64,000 nt of DNA. Origin: Caballeronia catudaia. GTDB taxonomy: Bacteria > Pseudomonadota > Gammaproteobacteria > Burkholderiales > Burkholderiaceae. Location of the stretch: contig NZ_FCOF02000002.1 in assembly GCF_001544755.2 (NCBI RefSeq), forward strand, positions 124,001-188,000, read 5' to 3'. Positions 1-9,691 of the stretch are shown here, in pieces (within the stretch, counting starts at the first letter, position 1; each line of letters starts with the position of its first letter). Made by a program: the position numbers and the translations under genes. Under the pieces are notes generated by a model that made no database searches, was not told the DNA's origin, and was given only the letters and a program-made list of their open reading frames with translations.

Positions 1-212
1 TTCATCAGCCGTTCCAGTCTCGCGCGCTGCTCGCGCTGCAAGCCGCGCGTCGCGCTCACCTGCCGCACGCGCGTGCGCCAGTAAGTCTGGCCGAACAGCG
101 AGTTCGCGCTTTCCGCCGACAGTACACGCTCCAGATGCCCGATCGCGGCATCCACATTCCGTGGTGTGTATGGGCTCGTGATCGTGGCGTCTCGCTCGAG
201 TGTTGCGTTCAT
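1..212 (-). CDS. Hypothetical protein, N-terminal part only
   Basis: The first 70 codons of a minus-strand gene run off the left edge of the window. The ATG is at 212 and is preceded by a GAGG ribosome-binding motif about 8 nt upstream. The visible peptide is charged and Arg-rich (a TYWRTRVRQ stretch near residues 43-51, then several R/E residues) with no signal peptide or membrane segment. I do not recognise the family. It is divergent from the SbcD-like gene at 383, so the roughly 170 bp between them must hold both promoters. Confidence 0.55.
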   Translation of the reverse strand, partial: MNATLERDATITSPYTPRNVDAAIGHLERVLSAESANSLFGQTYWRTRVRQVSATRGLQREQRARLERLM

Positions 213-382
213 CGTTTTGGCCTCGTGTCGCGTTGAATCCGAGCGATGGATTCTGAGCGCGAGACGGGACATTTCACGTCTCGAAGCGTCATTGCTGACC
301 GGGACGCGATGTGTCCGAATCGGCTGCTATGATCGTCGTCCCCACCGATGCGGGGCAGAAAGACATCCTCAAAGGGAGACAC

Positions 383-1639
383 ATGCGCTTCATTCACGCA
401 GCGGATATTCATCTCGACAGCCCGTTGCACGGCCTTTCGGCCTACGCAGACGCACCCGCCGACATGCTGCGCCAGGCGACGCGCGAGGCGTTCTCGAAGC
501 TCGTGTCCATAGCGGTCGACGAGCAGGTCGATTTCATGGTGATCGCCGGCGATCTCTACGACGGCACCTGGCGCGATCACAACACGGGCATCTTTTTCTG
601 CCGCGAGATGGGGCGCCTGCGTCGCGCGGGCATTCCGGTCTACGTGCTGTTCGGCAACCACGACGCCGAAAGCGAAATGACGAGCCAGCTCCAGTTGCCC
701 GACAACGTCCACACGTTTTCGACCAGAAAGCCGCAGACGTACCGCATCGACGCGCTGAAGGTCGCGCTGCACGGCCACAGCTTCAAGGAGAAGGCGGTCA
801 CGACGAATCTCGTCACCGCTTATCCGCCGCCCGTCGCGGGCTATTTCAACATCGGCGTGCTGCATACCGCGCTCGAAGGCGGTTCGATGCACGCGAGCTA
901 CGCGCCGTGCTCGGTCGCCGAACTGCACGCGAAGGAATATCACTACTGGGCGCTCGGCCATGTGCACGACTACGCGATCTGGCAGGACGCGTCGACCATC
1001 GTGTTTCCGGGCAATCTGCAAGGACGCAATATCCGCGAGACGGGCCGGCGCGGCGCGGTGATCGTCACTGTGTCGGAGTCGGAAGCGGTGAGCGTCGAAC
1101 GGCTTTTCATCGACGTGCTGCGCTGGGAATCCGTCACCGTCGACGCATCCCAAGCCAGCACGCTCGATGAAGTCGCGCGCGCGGTCGGCCGTGCGCTCGA
1201 AGCGCTCGTCGAAACGTCGGCGTCGCACGTGCCGCACGCGGTGCGCGTGACGATTACCGGCGCGACCGGCGCGCACGGTGAATTGTTCGGTCTCGAAACG
1301 CAATTACGTGCGGAAGTGCTCGCACAGATTGCGGCGATCAGCCATGACCGCCTCTGGCTGGAGAAAGTGAAGATCGCGACCGAGCCGCTCGCGCACAGCA
1401 AACCGGCAGCCGGCCGCGCCGATGCGCTCGCCGATCTCCACGGCCTGCTGATCGAAGCCGAGTCCGACCCGGAGTTTCTTGGCATGTTGCAGGACAAGCT
1501 GATTGCGCTGGCGTCCCAGGCGCCGAGTGAGTTGCAGAAGTTCGTGCCCGAACTGGAGCACGTGCGCAACGGCGAACTCGCGAAGCTCGTCGGCGACGTG
1601 CGCTCCGGCCTGATCGCGCAACTCGCGGACGCGGAGTAA
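383..1639 (+). CDS. DNA repair metallophosphoesterase, SbcD/YhaO type
   Basis: This 418-aa calcineurin-like phosphoesterase is probably the nuclease subunit of an SbcCD/Mre11-Rad50-like complex. All metal-binding motifs of the superfamily are visible: D8-x-H10, GD 56-57, GNHD 91-94, H130-G-H132 and GHVH 192-195. The N-terminal half is the catalytic domain. The C-terminal half is the variable accessory region. An ATG at 383 is preferred over one at 311 because a purine-rich AAAGGGAGA lies just upstream and the protein then begins directly with the conserved MRFIHAADIH. The stop lies 3 nt before the next gene, an SMC-like ATPase, so the two almost certainly form one complex. It resembles Bacillus YhaO more than canonical SbcD, and the substrate is not known from sequence. 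Confidence 0.85.
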   Translation: MRFIHAADIHLDSPLHGLSAYADAPADMLRQATREAFSKLVSIAVDEQVDFMVIAGDLYDGTWRDHNTGIFFCREMGRLRRAGIPVYVLFGNHDAESEMTSQLQLPDNVHTFSTRKPQTYRIDALKVALHGHSFKEKAVTTNLVTAYPPPVAGYFNIGVLHTALEGGSMHASYAPCSVAELHAKEYHYWALGHVHDYAIWQDASTIVFPGNLQGRNIRETGRRGAVIVTVSESEAVSVERLFIDVLRWESVTVDASQASTLDEVARAVGRALEALVETSASHVPHAVRVTITGATGAHGELFGLETQLRAEVLAQIAAISHDRLWLEKVKIATEPLAHSKPAAGRADALADLHGLLIEAESDPEFLGMLQDKLIALASQAPSELQKFVPELEHVRNGELAKLVGDVRSGLIAQLADAE

Positions 1640-1642
1640 CGA

Positions 1643-4600
1643 ATGCGTATCGGCAAGCTCGAACTCATCCGCTACGGCAAGTTCACCGATCACGCCGTCG
1701 AATTTCCGGCGGCGGAACACGACTTCCATTTCGTCGTCGGGCCGAACGAGGCCGGCAAGTCGACCATCAAGAATGCGATTTCCGAACTGCTCTTCGGCAT
1801 GCCGCACAGCTCGCCGCTCGCGTTCGTGCATCCGCAAAGCGACTTGCGGCTCGGCGCTTCCATCGAGACGAATGGCGAGGCCTTGGCGTTTCACCGCTCG
1901 AAGAGCCGCAAGTCGTCGCTCTCGATGCCCGACGGCGACGCGCTGCCCGCCGACGCGCTCGCGCCGTTTCTCGGCGCCGCCGACAAGGGCTTTTTCGAGC
2001 AGATGTACTGCCTGAATCACGAGGCGCTGCGCCGCGGCGGGGAAGCCATTCTCGATGCATCGAGCGATGTCGGGCAGGTGCTGTTCCAGTCGGCGGCCGG
2101 TATTGCGAGTCTCGGCGACGTGCGCCAGCGTCTCGCGGACGAAGCCGATCGACTGTGGGCGAAGAGGAAATCGGGCGATCGCGCGTATTACGTCGGCCTG
2201 AAGCAATACGACGAAGCCACCGCCGAACTGAAAGCGGCGAGCGTGAGGACGGCGCAGTGGCGTCGCGCGCATGTGGCGGTTGAAGAAGCCGAGGAGCTAA
2301 GCCGCGAGCAGGATGCGCGCCGCGCCGCGCTCGAAGCGCAGCGCGGCAAGCTCGAACGCGTGCGGCGCGTCGCGCCGTATCTGAACGTGTGGCGCGAGAA
2401 GGCGGCTGATTTGCGCGAACTGGGCGATGCCGTCGATCTGCCCGCCAACGCCGAAGCGACGCTGCACGACGCGCTGACGCGGCTCGCGGCCGCGCAAACC
2501 GCGCTCGACCTGCACGCGAAAAATGCCGGCCAGTTGCAGGCGGAGCTGAGCGCGGTGCATATCGAGCACGGCCTGTTGACGGCGCAATCCCGCATTCGTG
2601 CGCTCGAAACCGCACGGCAGCGCTGCACGAATCACGCGAGCGATATTGCCCGGCTCGAACTCGAAGTCGACATGCGTTTGCGGCAAATCGGGCATGACGG
2701 CGCGCAGCTCGGCTGGCCGCAAGACGAAGCGGGCGCACGCCGCGCGATGCCCGGCGCGCTTGCGCTGCAGACAGTCACGAGCCTGATGCTCGAGCGCGGC
2801 GAACTCGAACTCGCGGCGCGCAACGCGCAACAGGCGGCGGAAGACAGCGCGACGCAGATCGACACGCTGAAAGCGCGCCTTGCGGCCATCGCGAGCGGCG
2901 AGGTGCCGCCGGCACTGCGCGCGGCGTTGCGCGCCGCGCAGAAGTATCGCGATGCGAGCGCGGCGATGCAGCGTCTCGAAGACGCGATATGCGACGCGCA
3001 GCACACGCTGGATGCGGGCATCGCGTCGCTTGGACGATGGTCGCGGCCGATCGTCGAATTGAAGTCGATGACGCTGCCGGCGGCGGAGCGCATCGCGGCA
3101 TTGCGCGCGGAACGTCAGGAACTGATGTCGCGATTGACGCTCGCCGCCGATCGCGCGCAGGAAGCGCAGGACAAGCTGCACGCGACGCGAACCGAGCTGG
3201 ACGATCTCGTCGATACACACGATGTCGTCACAGGCGATCAGGTTCGCGACGCACGCACGACGCGCGATGCCGCGTGGCGCGCGATCAAATCGGGCGATCT
3301 CGCGCTCGATCGAGGCGCGCCCGGATTCGAAACCGCAATGCACGCGGCGGACGGCCTCGCTGATCGTCAGCTCGGCTCGGTTGGTCATGCGACGCAGCTC
3401 GCGACGCTGAAGCGGCGCGTCGCGAGCGAGGAAGCGACGCTCGAACGGCGCGAGGAGAGCGTGCGTGAAGCCGAATCGGCGCTGACGAAGTCCGACGATG
3501 CGTGGCGCGCGCTCGCGGCGCAATCGCAGATCGCGGAGATGTCCCTGGACGATGCGCCTTCGTGGATCGTATCGCGCGAGAAGGTGCTGGCAGCGGCCCA
3601 GGCGCTCGATGCGCGCACCGAGGAACGCGAGCGCGATTCCGCCGATGCCGCCGCGCGGCGCGACGAGCTCGCACGGCATTTGAAAGAGGCGAACGCGGGC
3701 ACCGATCTCGACATGCTATGCGACATCGCCGAGGCGCATATCGCGGCTATCGACGAAGCCGCCGTGACGCGGCGCAACGTCTCCGCGCAACTCGACGAAG
3801 CGCAAGCCGAGCGCGTCGCGCGTCAAAGCGCGGCGAAAGCCGCCCGCGACGCGTTCGAGCGCTGGCAGCGCGAGTGGTCGGCGGCGCTCGCGAAGGCGGG
3901 TCTCACGAACGCGGCGGATTCGCAGGCGGCGGCTGAAGCGGCCATCGAGATCGTGAAGAAAATCGGCGAGCAATTGACGCAGATCGACACGATGCGCGCC
4001 GGCCAGATCGACACGATGCGCGCGGCGCTCGATGCACTCGACGCCGATGCGTTGCAGCTTGCGCGCGAATTCGACGATTCACTCGCGACGCTCGGCGCGG
4101 AACGAATCGCAACGGAACTGTCGGCGCGCCTCGATCGCGCTTGCGCGGCGCATGCCGAACTGGAGCGCCTGAAGAAGGCGCACGCGGCCGCGAGAGAGCA
4201 GGAGAGTAAAGCCGCAGCAGACGTGGAAGAGGCCAAGGCAACGCTGCGTCCGCTCTACGATCTGGCTGGCGTCGACACGCCCGACGTGCTTCAGGCGCTG
4301 ATCGCGCAATCGCAGAAAAAGCGTGAGTTGAGCGCCGCCGCGGACGATGCGCGCGCCGCGCTCATCAAGGGCGGCGACGGCCTCACGCTCGACGAGCTGG
4401 TCGCGGAAGTGGAGGGCGCGGACATGGCGAACGTGCAGGCCGAGCTTTCGCGCATCGCCGCGGCGCTCTCGGAGTCGGTGAGAATCGCTGGCGAAACGGC
4501 GACCGCGCTCGATGCCGCGCGCCGCGAGCTCGCGGCCATCTCGGGCGAAGCGAACGCCGCCCGCGCAGAAGCGAAGCGCCAGGAGGCGCTGGCCACGATG

Positions 4601-5092
4601 TCGGACGCCGCTGAGCGCTTCGTGAAAGTCGAGACGGCATCGACGCTGCTCAAATGGGCGATCGATCGCTATCGCGAACGTCGTCAAGGCCCGATGCTGT
4701 CGCGCGCGAGCACGATCTTCTCGGAACTCACGCTCGGCGCGTTTTCGCGACTCATCGTCGATTACGACCGTCAGCCGATGGCGCTCTCCGCGATCCGTTC
4801 GAGCGGCGAGCACGTCGACATTTCGGGGATGAGCGAAGGCACGCGCGATCAGTTGTACCTCGCGCTGCGGCTTGCGGCGCTGGAGGAGCATGGCGAGAAG
4901 GCGTCGGCGCTGCCGTTCGTCGCCGACGATCTCTTCATCAATTTCGACGATGGCCGCGCGCGCGCCGGCCTCGCCGTGCTCGCGCACATCGCCAAACGCA
5001 CGCAGGTGATCTTTCTGAGCCACCACGATCATCTGGTCGATATCGTCCGCGACGTGTTCGGGCCGCAGGTCAACGTGCGTTATATGCGCTGA
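1643..5092 (+). CDS. SMC/Rad50-like ATPase, YhaN type
   Basis: This 1149-aa ATPase is the partner of the upstream nuclease. The N-terminus has a Rad50-style P-loop, GPNEAGKST at 33-41. The C-terminus has the ABC-type signature around SEGT 1064-1067, a Walker B of the form LPFVADD at 1090-1096, and an H-loop SHH at 1126-1128. Between them lie about 900 residues rich in Ala, Glu, Arg and Leu that read as long coiled coils. Unlike canonical SbcC/Rad50, I see no CxxC zinc hook at the coiled-coil apex; the few cysteines are isolated. This absence fits the YhaN family. A 24-bp in-frame tandem duplication lies in the second coiled-coil half. The 3-nt gap after the nuclease gene implies one operon. 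Confidence 0.85.
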   Translation: MRIGKLELIRYGKFTDHAVEFPAAEHDFHFVVGPNEAGKSTIKNAISELLFGMPHSSPLAFVHPQSDLRLGASIETNGEALAFHRSKSRKSSLSMPDGDALPADALAPFLGAADKGFFEQMYCLNHEALRRGGEAILDASSDVGQVLFQSAAGIASLGDVRQRLADEADRLWAKRKSGDRAYYVGLKQYDEATAELKAASVRTAQWRRAHVAVEEAEELSREQDARRAALEAQRGKLERVRRVAPYLNVWREKAADLRELGDAVDLPANAEATLHDALTRLAAAQTALDLHAKNAGQLQAELSAVHIEHGLLTAQSRIRALETARQRCTNHASDIARLELEVDMRLRQIGHDGAQLGWPQDEAGARRAMPGALALQTVTSLMLERGELELAARNAQQAAEDSATQIDTLKARLAAIASGEVPPALRAALRAAQKYRDASAAMQRLEDAICDAQHTLDAGIASLGRWSRPIVELKSMTLPAAERIAALRAERQELMSRLTLAADRAQEAQDKLHATRTELDDLVDTHDVVTGDQVRDARTTRDAAWRAIKSGDLALDRGAPGFETAMHAADGLADRQLGSVGHATQLATLKRRVASEEATLERREESVREAESALTKSDDAWRALAAQSQIAEMSLDDAPSWIVSREKVLAAAQALDARTEERERDSADAAARRDELARHLKEANAGTDLDMLCDIAEAHIAAIDEAAVTRRNVSAQLDEAQAERVARQSAAKAARDAFERWQREWSAALAKAGLTNAADSQAAAEAAIEIVKKIGEQLTQIDTMRAGQIDTMRAALDALDADALQLAREFDDSLATLGAERIATELSARLDRACAAHAELERLKKAHAAAREQESKAAADVEEAKATLRPLYDLAGVDTPDVLQALIAQSQKKRELSAAADDARAALIKGGDGLTLDELVAEVEGADMANVQAELSRIAAALSESVRIAGETATALDAARRELAAISGEANAARAEAKRQEALATMSDAAERFVKVETASTLLKWAIDRYRERRQGPMLSRASTIFSELTLGAFSRLIVDYDRQPMALSAIRSSGEHVDISGMSEGTRDQLYLALRLAALEEHGEKASALPFVADDLFINFDDGRARAGLAVLAHIAKRTQVIFLSHHDHLVDIVRDVFGPQVNVRYMR
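3980..4027 (+). repeat. 24-bp tandem duplication inside the YhaN-like ATPase gene
   Basis: Two adjacent 24-nt units are identical over their first 20 bases. They encode QIDTMRAG followed by QIDTMRAA, residues 780-795. The frame is kept, so the coiled coil gains 8 residues. Confidence 0.85.
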
Positions 5093-5128
5093 CGGCGACG
5101 TTGACGTGTTTCGCGCGCGCGGCGTCGT

Positions 5129-6202
5129 TCATTGCGCGTGTGTCTGACCATATCGGCTCGCGAGCTTGCGGAAATCATCGGCGAATTCGTCGCGCAGGGC
5201 TTGCGGCGCGAGAATTTCGACGCCCGCGCCGAGCGCGCGCAGCCACCAGCGGAGTTTGAGGCTCGGCGTCACCGTGCCCGTGACTTTCATCCGGCCATCG
5301 GGCAGCGTGTCGATGTACTGATCCTTCGACATCGGCGATTCGCGCAACTGATTGCCCGCGTTGCCTTCGAAGGCGAGTTCGAGCCGTACCGGCGGCTCGG
5401 GCAGAAAGTCGAACACCTGCTGCGTCTCGATGTACTTGCGCAGCTTGAAGTCCTCGGGGTACGTGAAGGATTCGCCCGACTCCGTCACCGAGCGGATGCG
5501 ATCGAGCCGGTAGAGCGTGCGCAGCCATTGCGTTTCGCCTTTCTCCGGACGCGGCGCGCGATTCGGGTCTTGCGCGACCATGTACATCACGCCGGCTGAT
5601 TCGACGAGCGCGAGCGGCCAGAGTTTGCGCGTTTTCTGGGAATCGCTGCTGTCGGTCTTGTATGCGGCGCGGTACTGCACGAGGAGTTCGCGTTCGAAGA
5701 ACGTGGCGGTCGCCACCGTCTGGAATATTTCGGGGCGCAGCTTGGGGCGAATCAGCGTGAACGCGCCATCGACGGAATCGATCTTGTCAGCCCACGCGCG
5801 ATAGATGCGGCTGTCCGCCTTCTCCTGCGACAACCGCGATTCGGCGGCCTTGAAAAGCGGATCGATGTCGCGTGTGACCGCGTTCGGGAGCTTGTTGCCC
5901 GCGAAGCGCTGCAGGATGTGGAACGCCACGGCCTCCGACGCGCTCATCAGGCCGCTCATGCCTTCCTGCAAGCCGTGCAGCCACGGCTTGCGCTGCCAGA
6001 GGAGTTCGCGTCCGCTGATCATCGATACGACTCGCGCATCGGCTTCGAGCGCGGTCAGATGGCGTTGCACTTTCTTCGTATAGCCGACGCGATGGCCGCG
6101 CTCTTCGAGCCGCCTGCGCACTTCGGGCGTCGAAAGCCAGGCGGTTGCATCACGTTCGGTGGGCAGCACGCGGAGGATGGCTTCGTCGAGACTGGAGGTC
6201 AT
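5129..6202 (-). CDS. WYL-domain transcriptional regulator
   Basis: This 357-aa protein has an N-terminal winged-helix part (residues 1-75, with basic stretches such as GYTKKVQRH) and a WYL-type sensor domain from about 170 to 265. The latter contains a YRAAY strand followed by [18 protein letters not shown] and a D-P-N-R motif. A C-terminal WCX-like extension runs to 357. WYL proteins bind ligands such as nucleotides or ssDNA, and often control DNA-damage or anti-phage functions. It is convergent with the nuclease/ATPase operon, with only 36 nt between the stop codons, so regulation of that operon is possible but not shown. Confidence 0.8.
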   Translation of the reverse strand: MTSSLDEAILRVLPTERDATAWLSTPEVRRRLEERGHRVGYTKKVQRHLTALEADARVVSMISGRELLWQRKPWLHGLQEGMSGLMSASEAVAFHILQRFAGNKLPNAVTRDIDPLFKAAESRLSQEKADSRIYRAWADKIDSVDGAFTLIRPKLRPEIFQTVATATFFERELLVQYRAAYKTDSSDSQKTRKLWPLALVESAGVMYMVAQDPNRAPRPEKGETQWLRTLYRLDRIRSVTESGESFTYPEDFKLRKYIETQQVFDFLPEPPVRLELAFEGNAGNQLRESPMSKDQYIDTLPDGRMKVTGTVTPSLKLRWWLRALGAGVEILAPQALRDEFADDFRKLASRYGQTHAQ

Positions 6203-6386
6203 GGTGCGCGGGCGAGGAGGAGGCAGATTCCGATTATAGGGGCGATCGGGACATATTGTGTCTCGATGGGCGAAGGCGGCCGGACGGGCTTTCGGATTCT
6301 TCTGGTGACGGTCCCCGACGTAAGCGGAAAGAATAGCGGCGCCGATCGCGAGGATTCATTTCAGGCATGTCGAGGAGCGAAAAACC

Positions 6387-6659
6387 ATGAGTAAAAGCGA
6401 CCTGTCGCTGCGTGCGGCCCCCGCCAAGCCGAAGCTTTGGCCTTATGCGCTCTGGGGGACGGTTTCGTTACTCCTGGCGGACTTCGTGTGGCCGAGTGCG
6501 TTGGCGGGCGCCATTGTTGTCGTCGCGGGATTCGACAAACATTTGAAGTACAAGAAGCGCAAGGCCGAGGCGGATCGTTCGTTAAGCGAAGCGAACGCGA
6601 TGTTCGAGACCGTCGCCGCGCTGGAGTTGACGCCGCGCTTGAAGTTGCTGGGGCAATGA
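6387..6659 (+). CDS. Small hypothetical membrane protein
   Basis: This 90-aa protein has a strong GAGGAG ribosome-binding site about 8 nt before the ATG. Residues 18-50 form one long hydrophobic stretch, probably a helical hairpin (PYALWGTVSLLLADFVW, then a Gly/Ala/Val-rich segment). It is followed by a basic KYKKRK cluster and an amphipathic tail. I do not recognise a family. It lies between the WYL regulator, which is divergent from it, and the tRNA-Lys terminator. Confidence 0.6.
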   Translation: MSKSDLSLRAAPAKPKLWPYALWGTVSLLLADFVWPSALAGAIVVVAGFDKHLKYKKRKAEADRSLSEANAMFETVAALELTPRLKLLGQ

Positions 6660-6687
6660 CGCGGGGAGGTTGCGTTGATGCGGGCCC

Positions 6688-6720
6688 AAAGCAAAAAGCC
6701 CAGTCGCGAGACTGGGCTTT
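6688..6720 (-). terminator. Rho-independent terminator after tRNA-Lys
   Basis: An 11-bp perfect stem (AAAGCCCAGTC at 6695-6705 with GACTGGGCTTT at 6710-6720) closes a GCGA loop. Read on the minus strand it is followed by a T-rich TTTTTGC tail. It sits 13 nt beyond the 3' end of the tRNA. Confidence 0.85.
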
Positions 6721-6733
6721 CTACTTGATTCTT

Positions 6734-6809
6734 TGGTAGGCCGTACGGGATTCGAACCTGTGACCAACGGATTAAAAGTCCGCTGCTCTACCAGCTGAGC
6801 TAACGACCC
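6734..6809 (-). tRNA. tRNA-Lys (anticodon UUU)
   Basis: This 76-nt tRNA includes an encoded CCA end. The minus strand starts GGGTCGTTAGCTCAG and shows a D-loop with GGTAGAGC, an anticodon loop CTTTTAA giving UUU, a T-arm with GGTTCGAATCC, and a closing acceptor strand with a G-U at the first pair and discriminator A. It lies directly downstream of the tol-pal operon. Confidence 0.97.
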
Positions 6810-6953
6810 GAAAGAGGCGAAATTATAATCGGCGAACGGGATCCATGTCAAGCCGGCTAACAAGGAAACCATCACAACATCGAAAGAAAAATGCCTGCGG
6901 CGTCACGGCCCGCGGGCATTCTTCTCGAGGCGCAAAGAACCGCGAAGCTCCGC

Positions 6954-7703
6954 TCACTTCACCTGCGACATCTTGCTCTGTGCAGTCTGCGCGACTTCCG
7001 TACCGGCGTACTGCGAGATGATCTGCTGCAGCGTCTGCTTCGCAGCCGCTTTCTGGCCTTGCTCAATCTGGTTGTTCGCGATCGCAAGCAGCGCCTCCGG
7101 CGCTCGCGGATGCGTCGGATAACTCTTCACCAGGTCTTGCCAGACAGCAGTCGATGCCTTGTAGTCGCGTTGCGCATAGAGCGCATTGCCGAGCCAGTAT
7201 CGCGCCGTTGGCTGATACGGACTCTGAGGATACTTCGCCACGAACGCCTTGAAGGACGCCGCGGCGTTCTTGTAGTCACCGTTGCGGAACTGAGTCGACG
7301 CTGCGTTGAACGCTTCCGTCTCGCCGGGCTGCACCGAACCGGTCACGCCGTCGATCGTCTCTTGCTGCGGCTCGAACTTCTTCAAGCGCGTGTCGAGATC
7401 GGCGTAATAGTCCTTCTGCTGCTTCTGCAGCGTCGCGACCTGATTGGCCAGATCCTCGTTCTGGCCGCGAACCGTAGCGACCTGCTGATTGAGCTGGTCG
7501 ATCCGATTCTGCTGATCGAGGATCGTGCGCTGCGCGGCCTGCAACTGACTGGACAAGCTATCAGTCTTCGTGCGCAGATCGAGCACGGCTTTACGCGCTT
7601 CGTTGTCGTCGAAGACGCCGGCGTGCGCGGGCACGCCGAGCATCGTGGAGCCAACCACGCACGCGGCTGCGGCTACGCGCAGCAAGGGAAAGCGATACAA
7701 CAT
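6954..7703 (-). CDS. cpoB: Cell division coordinator CpoB (YbgF), Tol-Pal associated
   Basis: This 249-aa periplasmic protein couples Tol-Pal energy state to peptidoglycan synthesis during constriction. A signal peptide covers about residues 1-25 and ends in an AHA-type site. It is followed by a Gln/Leu-rich trimerising coiled coil (about 45-120) and a C-terminal TPR domain with repeats such as AFKAFVAKYPQSPYQPTARY. The ATG at 7703 is preferred to a GTG at 7715 because a GGTGAG motif is better spaced from it and the signal peptide then starts normally. It is the last protein gene of the Tol-Pal operon, 27 nt after pal. Confidence 0.9.
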   Translation of the reverse strand: MLYRFPLLRVAAAACVVGSTMLGVPAHAGVFDDNEARKAVLDLRTKTDSLSSQLQAAQRTILDQQNRIDQLNQQVATVRGQNEDLANQVATLQKQQKDYYADLDTRLKKFEPQQETIDGVTGSVQPGETEAFNAASTQFRNGDYKNAAASFKAFVAKYPQSPYQPTARYWLGNALYAQRDYKASTAVWQDLVKSYPTHPRAPEALLAIANNQIEQGQKAAAKQTLQQIISQYAGTEVAQTAQSKMSQVK

Positions 7704-7730
7704 AGGGCGACTCACCCGTGACTGGTTACG

Positions 7731-8237
7731 TTACTGTTGATAGACGAGGTCGGCGCGGCGGTTCTGCGCCCACGACGACTCGTCGTGACCCGTCGCCATC
7801 GGCTTTTCCTTGCCGAGGCTCACGGCTTCCATCTGCGTATCGGCGACGCCCATCAGCGACATCGCGCGACGCACGGCTTCCGCACGCTTCTGGCCGAGCG
7901 CGAGGTTGTATTCGCTCGTGCCGCGCTCGTCGGTGTTGCCCTGGATCAGGACGTGACGCTCCGGATGGCTCTTGATGTACGACGAGTGTTGTTGCAGCAG
8001 CGGCTGATAGTCGTCCTTCACGGCATAGCTGTCGAAGTCGAAATAGATGCTGCGCTTGGCGAGCGGGCTGTTCGGATCGTTCAGCGGGTCGATGTTGACC
8101 TGCTTCACGTCCGTCGGGTTCGGCTGCGTGCCGACTGCACCCTTGTTCTGGCCTTCGTCGAGCTTCACGCCCGAGTGACACGCCGCCAATGCGCCGACCA
8201 TCGCAACTGCCAGGCCGATACGAAGTTTCGACATCAT
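7731..8237 (-). CDS. pal: Peptidoglycan-associated lipoprotein Pal
   Basis: This 168-aa outer-membrane lipoprotein anchors the envelope to peptidoglycan. The signal peptide ends in a lipobox LAAC with Cys20 as the lipidated residue. After a short linker, residues about 60-168 form an OmpA-like domain with the diaminopimelate-binding signature NTDERGTSEYN and a downstream Arg. Two consecutive ATG codons (8237 and 8234) follow a GGAGAGG motif. Upstream in-frame codons are ignored because they precede this ribosome-binding site. It lies between tolB and cpoB in the operon. Confidence 0.95.
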   Translation of the reverse strand: MMSKLRIGLAVAMVGALAACHSGVKLDEGQNKGAVGTQPNPTDVKQVNIDPLNDPNSPLAKRSIYFDFDSYAVKDDYQPLLQQHSSYIKSHPERHVLIQGNTDERGTSEYNLALGQKRAEAVRRAMSLMGVADTQMEAVSLGKEKPMATGHDESSWAQNRRADLVYQQ

Positions 8238-8292
8238 GGTACCTCTCCTTGTGTTGTAGCTGAACGTTGTATTTGAAACGTTGTTGCTGAAC

Positions 8293-9585
8293 TTATTGCA
8301 TGAACGGACCCCAGGACGGCTCGCGCACCGCACCGCCCTGAACTGACAAGACTTGCCGCGTACGACCGTCGGTCGAAACGGCTGCCAACACGCCACGTCC
8401 GTTCACTTGGGTGGCGTAGAGGATGTACTGACCGTTCGCCGCAAAGCTCGGCGATTCGTCATGCGTCGTGTCGGTAAGCCCCGTCGCCGTGCCGGACGCG
8501 AGGTCCTGCAAATACAGCTTGAAGCCGCCGCCAGTGCGCGAAATGTACGCGAGTTGCTTGCCGTCCGGGCTCACGCGCGGGCTCGTGTTGTAGCTGCCCG
8601 CAAAGGTGACCCGCTGGGCCGCGCCGGCGCTTTCCCCCGCCGCCGGCATCTTGTAGATCTGCGGTTGGCCGCCGCGATCGCTCGTGAAGTAGATGGAGCT
8701 GCCATCGGGCGAGAAGGCCGGCTCGGTATCGATGGAACTGCCTTGTGTGAGACGGCGCAGGCCGGAGCCGTCTGCGTTGACTTCGAAAATCTGCGTGTTT
8801 CCGGTGCGCGAGAGCGCGACGGCGAGCTTGCGGCCGTCAGGCGACCACGCCGGCGCACTGTTGTTGCCCTTCTGGTTCGACACGACCACGCGACGGCCCG
8901 TAGGCAGATCGTGGATGTAGACCACCGGCTTCTTCTTCTCGAACGACACGTACGCGACCTTCGTGCCGTCCGGCGACCACGCCGGGGAGATGATCGGCTC
9001 GGGGCTGGAGAGGGCGATCTTCGCGTCCTGGCCGTCCGAATCCGAAATCTGCAATTGATAGCGTCCGCCCGTCTGAATGACATAGGACAGACGCGTCGCG
9101 AACACACCGCGGCCGCCGAGGAGCTTGGCGTAAATGTAGTCCGCAATCTTGTGCGCGCTCATGCGCAGGCCGCTTTCGGCGCTGACGAGCGACAGGCCGC
9201 CGAGATTCTGCTGCTTGACCGTGTCGTAGAGACGGAAGCGCACTTCGTATTGGCCGTTCGGCAGCTTGCTTACGCTGCCCGAAACGAACGCATCCGCGCC
9301 TTTCGCTTTCCATGCGCCGAGATCGACCGAATCGGATTCAGCGACGGGCGCGCTGCCCGCATCGACGTTCGTGAACTTGCCGCTTCTCTGCAGATCCTGG
9401 CGAATGATCGCGCTGATTTGTTGCGGCGAATTCGCTTCATTGGCGAAATTGGCCGTCGCGATCGGGAACTGGGTCGAACCGACGCCGGTCACGAGCACGT
9501 TCAACTGGGCGTGTGCGGCAGTGCCGGCTGCGATCAGGCAGGACGCGACCAGCGTTTTGAGGCCAAGCTTCGTCATCAAACTCAT
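8293..9585 (-). CDS. tolB: Tol-Pal system protein TolB
   Basis: This 430-aa periplasmic beta-propeller interacts with Pal and TolA. A signal peptide ends near AHAQ (about residue 27). An N-terminal alpha/beta domain (30-165) precedes a C-terminal propeller with repeated PD40 motifs: [32 protein letters not shown] and a degenerate SPSFAANG. Length is normal for the family. It sits 106 bp after tolA and 55 bp before pal. Confidence 0.96.
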   Translation of the reverse strand: MSLMTKLGLKTLVASCLIAAGTAAHAQLNVLVTGVGSTQFPIATANFANEANSPQQISAIIRQDLQRSGKFTNVDAGSAPVAESDSVDLGAWKAKGADAFVSGSVSKLPNGQYEVRFRLYDTVKQQNLGGLSLVSAESGLRMSAHKIADYIYAKLLGGRGVFATRLSYVIQTGGRYQLQISDSDGQDAKIALSSPEPIISPAWSPDGTKVAYVSFEKKKPVVYIHDLPTGRRVVVSNQKGNNSAPAWSPDGRKLAVALSRTGNTQIFEVNADGSGLRRLTQGSSIDTEPAFSPDGSSIYFTSDRGGQPQIYKMPAAGESAGAAQRVTFAGSYNTSPRVSPDGKQLAYISRTGGGFKLYLQDLASGTATGLTDTTHDESPSFAANGQYILYATQVNGRGVLAAVSTDGRTRQVLSVQGGAVREPSWGPFMQ

Positions 9586-9691
9586 GCTGTATAGGTTCCA
9601 GATAAAAGCGTTTCAAGTGTCCGCGGGCTGCAAAGCAGACCCGCGCTCGCACAAATCGTTCCCTCCCGAAGCGGCTCGCTCCGGGCGCCGC

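Noticed and set aside
6734..6809. tRNA-Lys as an integration site for a genomic island
   Set aside because: I see no direct repeat of the tRNA 3' end and no integrase. The flanks are ordinary core genes.
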